This document shows, in pieces, positions 9,112 to 17,386 of a DNA stretch of 64,000 nt. Source of the stretch: Candidatus Rifleibacteriota bacterium (GTDB lineage Bacteria > Muiribacteriota > Ozemobacteria > Ozemobacterales > Ozemobacteraceae); the NCBI GenBank assembly GCA_015233565.1, contig JADFXM010000036.1:1-64000 (forward strand), read 5' to 3'. The notes below the pieces were generated by a model, which was given only the letters and a program-made list of their open reading frames with translations, did no database searches and was not told where the DNA came from. Each line of letters opens with the position of its first letter. Within the stretch, counting starts at the first letter, position 1. A program made the position numbers and the translations under genes.

Positions 9112-10262
9112 TAAACACTCCTTTCCTGTCTTGTCTTTTCCATTGAATCAAGATGTTGCCATAAGTAAAGGGTCGCATAAGCTCCCCAGGGGCTCCATGA
9201 ACGATGCAGTTTCTCCAGCAGTTCGGAGGTTGGATTTTCCTTTCCGGTAAGGCCCGTGATCGACTTCATCACTCCTAAATCCCTTGATGGGAATGCATTT
9301 CGGTCTCCGAGGACTTCCATTCTGATTAACGCAGCCGACCATGGCCCTATTCCCGGAATGGCTTGCAGTGTTCGATCTGCAATTTCAGGCCTTTCCATTT
9401 CCAATTTCTGGAAATCCAATTTTCCATCACAGACGAGCTTCGCCACATTTCGAATGGCCCCCGCTTTTGCTGATGTCAGCCCGACACTCATCAGTTCGTT
9501 GATCTTCTGATTCGCAAAAATGTCCGCACTCGGAAACACATGAGACACGCTTCCTACGCATTTAGATAACCGGGTTCCAAAGCGCTCGACAATTCTCGCA
9601 AGAAGAGTCCGAGCCGCCTTCATGCTGATGAGCTGGCCGACAATAATTCTGACTACGCCTTCGAAAGGGTCAAAGCAAGAGGGAAGTGATATCCATGAAT
9701 TTTGCGAAACAACTTGTCCCAGTAGTGGATCTGCCCCCAGGGCTTGTTTAATATTTGTCCGGGGAGCATCAAAGTCTAATTTTCGGGCTACGATTTTGGT
9801 AACAAGCGGCGTTTCGACCTCCCCCCAGAATCTCACAACGATTTCCTCGTTATTAGATGCGCGATGCACGCTGATGACCACCTGTTTGCCGTTGACGGGA
9901 AGACTCCGTGCGTAATAACCGTCTAAAGAAACGTCTTCAATTCCTGCCACTGCTCTGACTGAATAGAAATCAAAAAGTGGCTTCAGGTCAAAATTCTTCG
10001 GTTTTGAAATGCTTATCGATCTGAAGGAACTATTCCTGTCAGGTTGACATCGTTTGCAGGCTCGATATCCATTTTCCGCTGCCTCTTTTGAGGAAAAAAA
10101 GAAGCGTGCATTTTTCAGCAGCGGAAGTTTTGCGGGGCAATCGGTACGGCAATATATTCCCGTCGTCGTAACTCCCTGATAGAAAAGATGATCGTAAAAC
10201 CAGTCTCTTCTGGTGAATGCGGCGTACATTTCAGCAGTTGAAAAATTTTCCCAAGTAAACAT
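9111..10262 (-). CDS. alkA: Ada zinc-domain/AlkA 3-methyladenine DNA glycosylase fusion
   Basis: 383 residues from the ATG at 10262, which has an AAAGG site upstream. The N-terminus is an Ada metal-binding domain with cysteines at 38, 42, 69 and 72, exactly the E. coli Ada positions; Cys38 is the residue that accepts methyl from phosphotriesters. From about residue 95 it continues as the AlkA N-terminal domain (VEDVS-like, YYARSL) and then the HhH-GPD glycosylase (VGQLISMKAARTLL, IPGIGPWSAALIRM, PSRDLGVMKS with the catalytic aspartate). The AraC helix-turn-helix that normally sits between such domains is absent. Thus damage sensing or phosphotriester repair is joined directly to base excision. 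Confidence 0.9.
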   Translation of the reverse strand: MFTWENFSTAEMYAAFTRRDWFYDHLFYQGVTTTGIYCRTDCPAKLPLLKNARFFFSSKEAAENGYRACKRCQPDRNSSFRSISISKPKNFDLKPLFDFYSVRAVAGIEDVSLDGYYARSLPVNGKQVVISVHRASNNEEIVVRFWGEVETPLVTKIVARKLDFDAPRTNIKQALGADPLLGQVVSQNSWISLPSCFDPFEGVVRIIVGQLISMKAARTLLARIVERFGTRLSKCVGSVSHVFPSADIFANQKINELMSVGLTSAKAGAIRNVAKLVCDGKLDFQKLEMERPEIADRTLQAIPGIGPWSAALIRMEVLGDRNAFPSRDLGVMKSITGLTGKENPTSELLEKLHRSWSPWGAYATLYLWQHLDSMEKTRQERSV

Positions 10263-10274
10263 ATCAGTCAACCT

Positions 10275-10562
10275 TTATGAAATGAGTAAACAATTGTTCA
10301 AACATGCCACCTGAAATGTCCACTCCACAGACATTAATGCCGCTTCGAGCCCGAGGGATGTCTGCCGGCCAGCATCGCAACATAATTCCAGCAATGAACC
10401 CTCAGTAGAAGCAGCCAATTCTTGAAACCTGGCTAGGTCACGAGAAATACCCTGAGCCTCGGTAGTTGCATCGCCATTCTCTGGAGAGATACAGTTCAAT
10501 GAAGGATACCCTCCATCGTCGTACTGAATTGATGTATGATCGGAACTTAGACCCTGATTCAC
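10275..10562 (-). pseudogene. Broken class I SAM methyltransferase remnant
   Basis: A 95-codon frame opens at a GTG that overlaps the regulator's stop (GTGA). It reads ARFQELAASTEGSLLELCC and then DAGRQTS, which is methyltransferase motif I in worn form. Just after this (near 10355) the neighbouring frame continues as ARSGINVCGVDISGGMFEQL, the expected motif II region. A single frameshift thus splits the match, and the rest of the enzyme is missing because alkA starts 12 bases after the stop. The reading frame may survive only because it keeps translation moving through the operon. Confidence 0.65.
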
Positions 10563-11737
10563 GTCTTTCTCCTCGTTTTCGATAGGTTGCCCGGGGGAGA
10601 AGCATTGTAAAGCTTAGCAATCACTATTGTTGAAAGCTGCTCCAAGACTTTACGCCTCAATGAAATTTTAATGGATCCTGCTGCACGTTGCTCGTCTATC
10701 AATCCAGCCTGCCTCAGCAGATTGACATGCTGGGAAATCGTTGATTTTGAAACTGCCAGTAGCTTTGTTAACTCTACAGATGATTTAGGAGTTTTCGCAA
10801 TGATCGAAACAATCGCATATCGGGTTGCATCACCCAATACTCTGAAAATAAGAGCTGGATCCAACTCCGGCTCTATGAGTTCTAATTGGTTTTCAGGGAA
10901 AATCAGATCTAAAGTGATCGTTGGATCGAAATAAGGAAAATAAACGATACTCAATTTTTCATCTGGACAGGCCGTCCAAAGCCTTTTGTCGTTAAATGCG
11001 GAAGGAATAAAGTAATATGCTTTAATTTTCGACATCTGATCTTCGGCACCGCCTCGAAGCGCTCTTATGATTTTCTTGCTTTCATCGACTTCAATTCGCA
11101 AAAGTGCGTGTTTTGCAAACTCTGAAAAAGAACAACTCTGAAATAAACGCTCCTTTTCGCCAATCGACCGTTGATATTGTGGTTGGAGGAATTTCCAGGT
11201 GTCGCTGAAGGCATCATCCCAGAAGATCGAAATCAATTCAGAAATCGTGTTTCTGAATTTACTGGGGTCATCAAGCATGAACTCGAGTGTTTTAATTTCC
11301 GGATTGTTCCGGTCATATGGAAATAGACCGGCAAATGCTAACCACTCTCTTTTTCCCTTTGGGGCTTTTTCCAGACCTCGCTGTAAAGTCAATTTTCCAG
11401 CAACGATATGTCGCGAAAGTTCATCATAATGTATTAGCCCGGTTAGAATCCGCCTTTGAAATTCATCTACCGCTATTTTGTTCATTTCATGCCTGATTTG
11501 ATCAAAGCTCAAATCAATCGGAGTGTTCTGAAATACGTCACTGAAGTTGGCCCAGAATACCGGAGACCCTCCGATTGCCTTGTTCTTTACGCCGAACTCT
11601 TTGGAGAGACGGTAAAAAGTCCGCTTTTTCCATTCACTGTGAACTCTTGAGTTAGTATCCGAAAGTGTTTGAAGGGCATAAAACAGTTCGAACCGAAGGC
11701 TCGTAGTGAAATAACAGGCACTGTCTTGAAGTTTCAT
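10559..11737 (-). CDS. ArsR-family winged-helix regulator with large N-terminal domain (DUF5937-like)
   Basis: 392 residues from the ATG at 11737. The first 260 residues form a helical domain of the DUF5937 type. The C-terminus (about 285-370) is an ArsR-type winged helix: ALIFRVLGDATRYAIVSIIA, SSVELTKLLAVSKSTISQHV and LLRQAGLIDEQRAAGS. An upstream in-frame ATG at 11746 lies inside a 22-bp palindrome that looks like the operator, so the later start is preferred. It heads the alkylation-repair operon and probably represses itself and the genes behind it. What it senses is unknown; no clear metal-site cysteines are visible in the winged helix. Confidence 0.8.
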   Translation of the reverse strand: MKLQDSACYFTTSLRFELFYALQTLSDTNSRVHSEWKKRTFYRLSKEFGVKNKAIGGSPVFWANFSDVFQNTPIDLSFDQIRHEMNKIAVDEFQRRILTGLIHYDELSRHIVAGKLTLQRGLEKAPKGKREWLAFAGLFPYDRNNPEIKTLEFMLDDPSKFRNTISELISIFWDDAFSDTWKFLQPQYQRSIGEKERLFQSCSFSEFAKHALLRIEVDESKKIIRALRGGAEDQMSKIKAYYFIPSAFNDKRLWTACPDEKLSIVYFPYFDPTITLDLIFPENQLELIEPELDPALIFRVLGDATRYAIVSIIAKTPKSSVELTKLLAVSKSTISQHVNLLRQAGLIDEQRAAGSIKISLRRKVLEQLSTIVIAKLYNASPPGNLSKTRRKT

Positions 11738-11738
11738 T

Positions 11739-11760
11739 GTCAACATACCAGTATGTTAAC
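11739..11760 (-). promoter_or_regulatory. Palindromic operator at the start of the alkylation-repair operon
   Basis: On the minus strand GTTAACATAC and GTATGTTGAC flank a central TG; nine of ten arm positions pair. The site ends two bases before the ATG at 11737 and covers the place where a ribosome site would sit. This fits autoregulation by the ArsR-type protein. Confidence 0.7.
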
Positions 11761-11877
11761 AAACGAACTCTAAATAGTCAAGCAGAAAATTTACTGCGTT
11801 TCTATCCTCCATTTCACAAATGGCCTCGTTGCACTTTTCATCCTACTTTTACGAAGAGCAACCCCACTCACCAACTA

Positions 11878-12095
11878 ATACCAATTTCAATTAGTTCGTT
11901 CATCCGACCTATTTCGTGCTTCAGGTCTGCGTAAATAGGAGTTGGGCCTGACAGAAATGAATGCTTCAACTATCCAGTAAGGGTTCCTTATTTTCATGAA
12001 AATTCCGTGTTTTTCTTGGAAAAAATAACAATCCAACTTCATTTTGATCAAATCAATGTTCTTGGGGTGATGCACGTATTTTTTGGGATTGGTAT
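11878..12095 (+). repeat. Dispersed repeat family A (MITE-like), copy 2
   Basis: 218 bp, same ends (ATACCAAT and ATTGGTAT) and closely similar interior to 7928-8144. It lies upstream of the alkylation-repair operon, between it and a family B repeat. Confidence 0.8.
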
Positions 12096-12153
12096 AATAT
12101 CCGATTGTCCTTGGTTTTTCTCCAACCTTTAACTTCCGATTTCACGGAGGTTA

Positions 12154-12289
12154 ACGAGACTGTCGGAAAATTCCTGAAAATTCGCTTTTTTGTGTACCTA
12201 CCCAATTTTTTGTCCCGCTTTTTTTTGCATCACCAGCGAGCCGATTTGTACCGAATTAAATGTACCGAGATTTTTCGGCAACTTCTAAC
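12154..12289 (+). repeat. Dispersed repeat family B (135 bp), copy 1
   Basis: Left end ACTGTCGGAAAA and right end TTTTTCGGCA form imperfect inverted repeats. The interior carries GTACCTACCCAATTTTT and TGTACCGAGA. Other copies are at 13523, 19343, 19634, 19769 and 21196. Confidence 0.8.
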
Positions 12290-12534
12290 ATGGAGCCAAA
12301 CGGCTTTCCAGCTTCAACATCAGGTTGTCGAGGTCATCGTTTAATCCTGAACTGACTTTTCAAAAACACACTAGCCAATAGCTTCGCAAAGAATCCTTCC
12401 CAAGCTGGTTAATCCTGAATCCATTGTGTCTAGCAAATTATCGATCCTTTGTGCATGGAAAAAAATACAGCAAACCGAAGAAAGAATCTCCCTTCGAAAA
12501 TCTCCGAATTCCTCAGAAATCTCAAATAATCGCT

Positions 12535-13293
12535 TTATTTTTTTTCAACTCCCGAATATTTGAGACCGTATTTTTTGCAAACCTCTGAGTCTTCATAGAT
12601 TACTTCCGGCCAGAAGTATTGTAGCAACAATCCCAATTTAGGAGAAACTTTAAACCCTCCCAATCGCCCGGCGTGACTACCCTTTTCAATGATCGCTTTC
12701 CAGGCTTCCCGACCTGAATAGCCGAAAAATGCCCGTAAATACTTGGCAACTACTGCTCCAGTTCGGTCTGCACCCCATTGACAATGTACATAAGCTTTTC
12801 CCCGGATAAGGGAAAATATTAGCTCGGTTTCAGATGCGGATGGGACTCGTTCAGAATTCATGGGAACGCGGATAGTTTTCAACCCCGCTGCTTCAGCTAA
12901 TCTTTCTTCTTCTTTTACCATTTTGTCATCCGTTGGGACATGAAGACAAATTACTGATCGAATGCCACAAGAGTAAAGGTGTTCCATCATTTTCCCGACG
13001 ACGGAAGAGGAGTTTGGAGGAGACTGTGGGTGAAATGGATTTCCCCCAACGAACAAAAGATCATCTATCAAACGGGAATTATAGGGCCATTTTCCCCTTC
13101 CGTTCGGATCAGGCATTCGTAAACAAACAGAATGGGATGCGGCATCCAAACCCTGTGAAGTTAACGAAGCCGCAAATGCCTTCGTTTCCCCCATTACGAA
13201 AAATAAAGCAGTGAACAAAATGGAAAACGCCAATATCCTTCCGATAATGCACATTGATGAGTAGAGAACCATTTCTCCAACTGATTTATTCAT
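12535..13293 (-). CDS. Exported tyrosine/dual-specificity-type phosphatase
   Basis: 252 residues from the ATG at 13293, chosen because GGAG lies seven bases upstream; an ATG four codons earlier is less well placed. Residues 12-42 are a long hydrophobic segment ending in AFA-A, a signal peptide or anchor. The catalytic loop HCQWGADRTG (Cys171, Arg177 by this start) is the C-x5-R motif of protein tyrosine phosphatases. GIRSVICLHVP upstream is the usual strand before the general-acid loop. Bacterial exported members act on phosphoproteins, inositol phosphates or lipids; the substrate here cannot be read from sequence. It is flanked by family B repeats on both sides. Confidence 0.8.
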   Translation of the reverse strand: MNKSVGEMVLYSSMCIIGRILAFSILFTALFFVMGETKAFAASLTSQGLDAASHSVCLRMPDPNGRGKWPYNSRLIDDLLFVGGNPFHPQSPPNSSSVVGKMMEHLYSCGIRSVICLHVPTDDKMVKEEERLAEAAGLKTIRVPMNSERVPSASETELIFSLIRGKAYVHCQWGADRTGAVVAKYLRAFFGYSGREAWKAIIEKGSHAGRLGGFKVSPKLGLLLQYFWPEVIYEDSEVCKKYGLKYSGVEKK

Positions 13294-13522
13294 ATATTTC
13301 TCCATTTAATATGTAAATTTTGCAGTCAATTAACCAAAACTGTCATCATGAAAAAAAAGAACTTATACTGCCGAAATTTCAGAGATCTAATGAGCTTGTG
13401 AAAAATGCTCCAAGCACGCTCTTACTTGCAGCTTTCTAAATTATCAGTCTGCTTTTCATACATGTTTCATCGAACAGTTTTCCTAGTACATTTTGCGATA
13501 TGATATTTTTCAACTGCTTCAA

Positions 13523-13655
13523 ACGAGACTGTCGAATAATACCCAAATTTTCAACTTTCAATGAACCACCCGAAATATTTCCCTGCCTTCACGCATCAGA
13601 AGTGAGCCGTTTTGGCCCGAATAAAATGTACCGAGGTTTTTTAATAATTTCTAAG
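13523..13655 (+). repeat. Dispersed repeat family B, copy 2 (diverged)
   Basis: Starts ACGAGACTGTCGAAT and ends in a worn TTAATAATTTCTAAG. The conserved ATAAAATGTACCGAG near the right end identifies it. It overlaps the 3' end of the small frame at 13589-13789. Confidence 0.7.
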
Positions 13656-13789
13656 TTTAAGTTTTGTATAATTTTCTGACTCCATTCCTTCCAAGGATAA
13701 TTGATTATTTGAAAAATTTCGACACCAGCATCTTGACCGACAATTTTTTTCCAGCCATTTGCCACAATTGTGCTAATTCCTTCCTTCAT
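13589..13789 (-). CDS. Small protein of unknown function, start repeated at the window end
   Basis: 66 residues beginning MKEGISTIVANGWKKIVG. The first 13 residues recur as MNEGINTIVANGW at 63963 in an inverted copy, with the same 110 bp upstream, so the start is conserved. The last 20 or so residues are encoded inside a family B repeat, so the original 3' end has probably been lost and the protein is truncated. I do not recognise the family. No operon partner. Confidence 0.4.
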   Translation of the reverse strand: MKEGISTIVANGWKKIVGQDAGVEIFQIINYPWKEWSQKIIQNLNLEIIKKPRYILFGPKRLTSDA

Positions 13790-13898
13790 TTTGATTGACT
13801 CACCAACACACAATTTATTTTATAACATTGGTCATTTCGACTCCGCTCAACGACCGCCTCGTCAAGCTTCTTTTTCGGTAAATTTGCTACACTGACAA
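13752..13898 (-). repeat. Repeat family D, copy 1 (with small gene start)
   Basis: About 147 bp, matched in the opposite orientation by 63854-64000. It contains the hairpin GGTCGTT-loop-AACGACC-like element (GGTCATT here), an AT-rich stretch and the first codons of a small open frame. Confidence 0.85.
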
Positions 13899-13916
13899 AA
13901 TTTCTTCCTTAACTTT

Positions 13917-15848
13917 TTACGAATCGGCCAGTTTCTTTAGGCTCAGCGGCATATACCACCATGCAAGCAATTGAATGATTCTTCGTTTAAAATCAGGAAC
14001 CCGTACTCTGCGAATTACATAATTTTGCTTCAAACCATTGATGGCAGAGCGCACCATTCCTTGTTGCGCAAACAGGTAGGCGGCAAGCGAGCAAATTCGA
14101 AGCGCTTTATCGCCGCTCCAGTTAAGTTCGTCGGCCACATATCCAGCAGCCTTTTCGAGAGTTCTGGAACCATCGCAACTTCGGAAAAATGAAGCCAATC
14201 CTTGTAACATGTCCCAGATCCTCATTGCAAGACGCCTATTTGGAAGACGGCCCGGAAACTGGGCATAAAATGCCTGCCAAACAGCAATTCCAAACTGTTC
14301 AAAATCCCTTTCCTCAAGCTTTTCAACTGTCCAATATGGAATATCATTTAAAAGCGAAAAAGGAAGAAAAGTTATGTTGAAATGATGCGCTAAATCATGG
14401 TCATGCAACAAATCAAGCCCAAGAGATTTTCTGTCCCGATGAAATCCTGTGTTGGGATAGGCAGTTGCAAACTGGCCAATATAGAGCTTAAAAGGAAGAG
14501 GTTGAAAAAACTTGGGAGGAGCATCTCCATCGTGAATCTGGTCAAAAAGAGTTTTCTGGAAATAATAAGTAGCGAGAGTTTCTCCTGGTGCAAATACCAT
14601 GTAGGTGTACTGCGGAACCATTTCATTCTCTTTTTGGAGTTTAATAGCTTGTAAGGCTTCATCCAGTTCCTGCTCCTTGTTAACACTGGCATAAGCTTCT
14701 GGATCAGCAGATTCAATACCGATTTCGATTCCGATACAACCAGCTTTTCGCATCAGAGGAAGAAGTTCACGATTTCGAATTACATGAGCAGCACGATCAG
14801 TGCATATCCAGGTTATGCCGAGATTCGCTTCCAGGATCATCTCACAAAGTTCTTTCACAAAAACAGCATTTATTCCAAAATTATCATCTTTGAAATGGAA
14901 ATAATCGGTCTTGTAAATTCTTTGAAGATTTTGAATTTCAAGAAATACTCTTCTAGGTGATCGATATCTGACTTTGCGACGCCAATGTCCTGGAGAACCA
15001 CAAAATGAGCATCCGTAAGGGCATCCCCGCGAAGCCATAACCGGAAGCCTTTTTCCGCCCACAACGTGAAGAGGCCAGTCATAAGACTCAACGGGAAGAA
15101 GATCCCAAGCCATGTCAGGAAGTGAATCAAGATTTTCAATAAAGGGACGATCAGGGTTTCTTACAAGCTTTCCATCAGTATTTAGGAGTGCCAGTCCCAT
15201 TACTTCATCGACGCTTTCTCCTTGCATTCTTTTCCTGACAATTTCCAAAAGGGTTTCTTCCCCTTCTGATAAGACGATGTAATCAAATGAACTGCTAACT
15301 GATTCGGGATCAGCACTTGGATGATTTCCTCCAGCGATCAATTCAACTCCCCGAAGGTTCTTTTTCAAAGCCTTCGCCAAATTTTTTGCAATATCAGCCT
15401 GGGAAGTCATAAAAGAAATTCCCACCATATTCCAAGGCCATTTGGTAGCTATTTCAAGAGTTTTTGCAATTGACAAATTCTGGGATTGGGAATCCAGGAT
15501 CCCAATATTGAAATTGGTTTTCTCCAGCTTCTCTCGAAGAAAAGCTGCAAGACAGGCAAGGCCAATTGGTACAAGTCTTTTTTGCCGCTGATTATCCGGG
15601 AGTGGCGGCTGAATAAGCAAAAGACAAAACTGCCCTTTTTCCAGCGGCCTCATTGTTTTCAGGATCGGTTCGCATTTGTTGCCACCCAGAGCGATTCTGA
15701 CATCAAGATCAACCGGTATTCCCAAAATGGGTAATAAAAAGCCGCGACCAAACTCATCAAATAAACGATGAGCCAATTGGCTTTTCTGAAGCCTCAAACC
15801 AAAATCGGAATCCTTAAGATTGTAAAGCTGAGTTATCAAATTTAACAT
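13917..15848 (-). CDS. B12-binding-domain radical SAM protein
   Basis: 643 residues from the ATG at 15848, which follows GAGGTGA at ideal spacing; an earlier GTG four codons upstream is less likely. Residues about 75-205 form a cobalamin-binding-type Rossmann domain (LLLIQPPLPDN, VGISFMTSQADIA, LIAGGNHPSADPE, YIVLSEGEETL). The radical SAM cluster motif is RGCPYGCSFCGSP with Cys276, 280 and 283, followed by DDNFGINAVF and GIEIGIESADPE. The C-terminal 180 residues are helical and unlike characterised members. The DxHxxG cobalamin motif is not obvious. Such enzymes methylate or rearrange unactivated carbons in lipids or natural products. The substrate is unknown. Confidence 0.85.
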   Translation of the reverse strand: MLNLITQLYNLKDSDFGLRLQKSQLAHRLFDEFGRGFLLPILGIPVDLDVRIALGGNKCEPILKTMRPLEKGQFCLLLIQPPLPDNQRQKRLVPIGLACLAAFLREKLEKTNFNIGILDSQSQNLSIAKTLEIATKWPWNMVGISFMTSQADIAKNLAKALKKNLRGVELIAGGNHPSADPESVSSSFDYIVLSEGEETLLEIVRKRMQGESVDEVMGLALLNTDGKLVRNPDRPFIENLDSLPDMAWDLLPVESYDWPLHVVGGKRLPVMASRGCPYGCSFCGSPGHWRRKVRYRSPRRVFLEIQNLQRIYKTDYFHFKDDNFGINAVFVKELCEMILEANLGITWICTDRAAHVIRNRELLPLMRKAGCIGIEIGIESADPEAYASVNKEQELDEALQAIKLQKENEMVPQYTYMVFAPGETLATYYFQKTLFDQIHDGDAPPKFFQPLPFKLYIGQFATAYPNTGFHRDRKSLGLDLLHDHDLAHHFNITFLPFSLLNDIPYWTVEKLEERDFEQFGIAVWQAFYAQFPGRLPNRRLAMRIWDMLQGLASFFRSCDGSRTLEKAAGYVADELNWSGDKALRICSLAAYLFAQQGMVRSAINGLKQNYVIRRVRVPDFKRRIIQLLAWWYMPLSLKKLADS

Positions 15849-15902
15849 CTTTTGTGTCACCTCAATATTTCAGAAGAGCGCATAGTCATTCGTGATTCTG
15901 AA

Positions 15903-16058
15903 CTACCAACGATCGGTAAAAGGAGTAAAAAAACGTTGGGCGTTAGCTCCCATAGCTAGCTCGAGGCTGGTTTCCAGAGGAGAGTTGAAGCGGCTTTCTG
16001 ATCCTAACGCAAGTTGGTTCCCAAAGTAGAGTCGAAAAACCGAGGAATGGATAAATAC
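15903..16058 (-). pseudogene. Orphan coding fragment of unknown family
   Basis: A 51-residue frame without a start reads FRLYFGNQLALGSESRFNSP, LETSLELAMGANAQRFF and TPFTDRW, then stops at TAG. The composition is clearly protein-like, but a TGA lies just upstream in the same frame and no ATG or ribosome site is present. It looks like the C-terminal end of a lost gene. Confidence 0.35.
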
Positions 16059-16115
16059 ATTTTTTTTCTCATATTTAAAAATCTGGGTACTTAGGGCAAT
16101 TTTGAAATACCGTTT

Positions 16116-17069
16116 TCATTTCAATAGAATTTTTCGAGCCGTTTGGGAGGAAAAATACCTTTTAATGATTCTGAGATAATTGCCAAAAGTCGATCCCAAA
16201 ATTGAAAGAGAAAAAAACAGAAGTCGCCTCAGATTTGGATTGTATTTTAAAGCCTTTTTCAATAAAATTCTTCCATGAGAATCTTTCCCTTTGTAATAGG
16301 CTGAAAGCCCTGTAATTTCGCAAACAAGGGCTTTTAGCTTCGATAGTTCATCAACAGTAAGCTCTCGTTCAAGTCTTTCAGAAATCCATAGAAGATAACT
16401 TTTCAACATTCCAAGATATTTGAAAGTAAGATTATCCCCATGAATTCTTCTAAATAACAGAGGTTTTTCGACAATCAAAGTGTCAGTCGATTTTAAAAGC
16501 TTGTCAAAAAAAACAAGATCTTCGATGGGCTGAAATTTTGCTTCAAACCCTCCAGCTTTCAGAAAAGCCTCTTTTTTAATTACAACCATGCTTGGTACAA
16601 GAATTGCGTTTGGAGCATTCAGAATGAATTCCAATCTTGTTAGCGGTCTCGTTTTTCCTAAAAAATTGCCGGATCCTAGTCCGATTGGTTCGCGCAAATT
16701 GTTTATTAAAACAGCTCCACAAGCCACACAACCATAATCCGGGAACTCAAAAAGAGCAGTAAATTGTTCCTCCAGTTTTCTTTCATTCCACAGATCGTCG
16801 GAATCAAGAAAAGCAACCCAATCCCCGATGGCATTGCTAACACCCAGGTTTCGAGCACCAGCTTGGCCTGTATTTTCCTGGTACAGGTACTTTACTTTCC
16901 CACGGTACCTTTCCAATGGTTCAACTTTGGTTAGTGAGCCATCATCCACCACAATAATTTCGTCTGGAAGACAAGTTTGCCTTAAAACACTATCAATCGC
17001 TTCCCGCAAAAACGGGCAATTATAGGTTGGAATCACAACCGATACAGTTTGCTTATTCTTTTTTTGCAT
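16116..17069 (-). CDS. Family 2 glycosyltransferase
   Basis: 317 residues. The GT2 pattern is complete: VSVVIPTYNC at the start, IIVVDDGSL, ENTGQAGARNLGV, and the metal-binding DSDD in WVAFLDSDDLW. The C-terminal third, with a basic end, is typical of enzymes that add sugars to lipid- or membrane-linked acceptors. It transfers a nucleotide-activated sugar in making a surface polysaccharide or glycolipid; donor and acceptor cannot be told. It lies upstream of the radical SAM gene on the same strand, with 250 bp and a gene relic between them, so joint transcription is uncertain. Confidence 0.9.
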   Translation of the reverse strand: MQKKNKQTVSVVIPTYNCPFLREAIDSVLRQTCLPDEIIVVDDGSLTKVEPLERYRGKVKYLYQENTGQAGARNLGVSNAIGDWVAFLDSDDLWNERKLEEQFTALFEFPDYGCVACGAVLINNLREPIGLGSGNFLGKTRPLTRLEFILNAPNAILVPSMVVIKKEAFLKAGGFEAKFQPIEDLVFFDKLLKSTDTLIVEKPLLFRRIHGDNLTFKYLGMLKSYLLWISERLERELTVDELSKLKALVCEITGLSAYYKGKDSHGRILLKKALKYNPNLRRLLFFSLSILGSTFGNYLRIIKRYFSSQTARKILLK

Positions 17070-17386
17070 ACTGGCTAAAGTGTACGTTTAACCTCTTAGT
17101 TTTTCAACTATTTTCGTAGGCCTTCAATTTTCCAGCAATTTTCGGCAAGTCGCGGCAATTGTTTTTGAGAGGCATTTTGAGCAATCTACAAAAAACTGAT
17201 TTTTCCGATAAGTTTGGTAGCAAAAATCAGTAATAACTATATTTTGCGAGAAAACTTGCCAAGAATTGCTGTCAATTTCCAAAATAAATTGACAATCCTT
17301 TCAAAAGGAATATTATTTAGCTTAATTACTTTGAACTCCTTAGTTCGAAAAGGAATCCTGTTTCATTCATAGAAAGGGGTTAAATT

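Noticed and set aside
11887-12075. 62-codon minus-strand frame inside family A repeat copy 2
   Set aside because: The first part partly aligns with a frame in copy 1, but the C-terminal halves differ and there is no start signal, so it is treated as repeat DNA.
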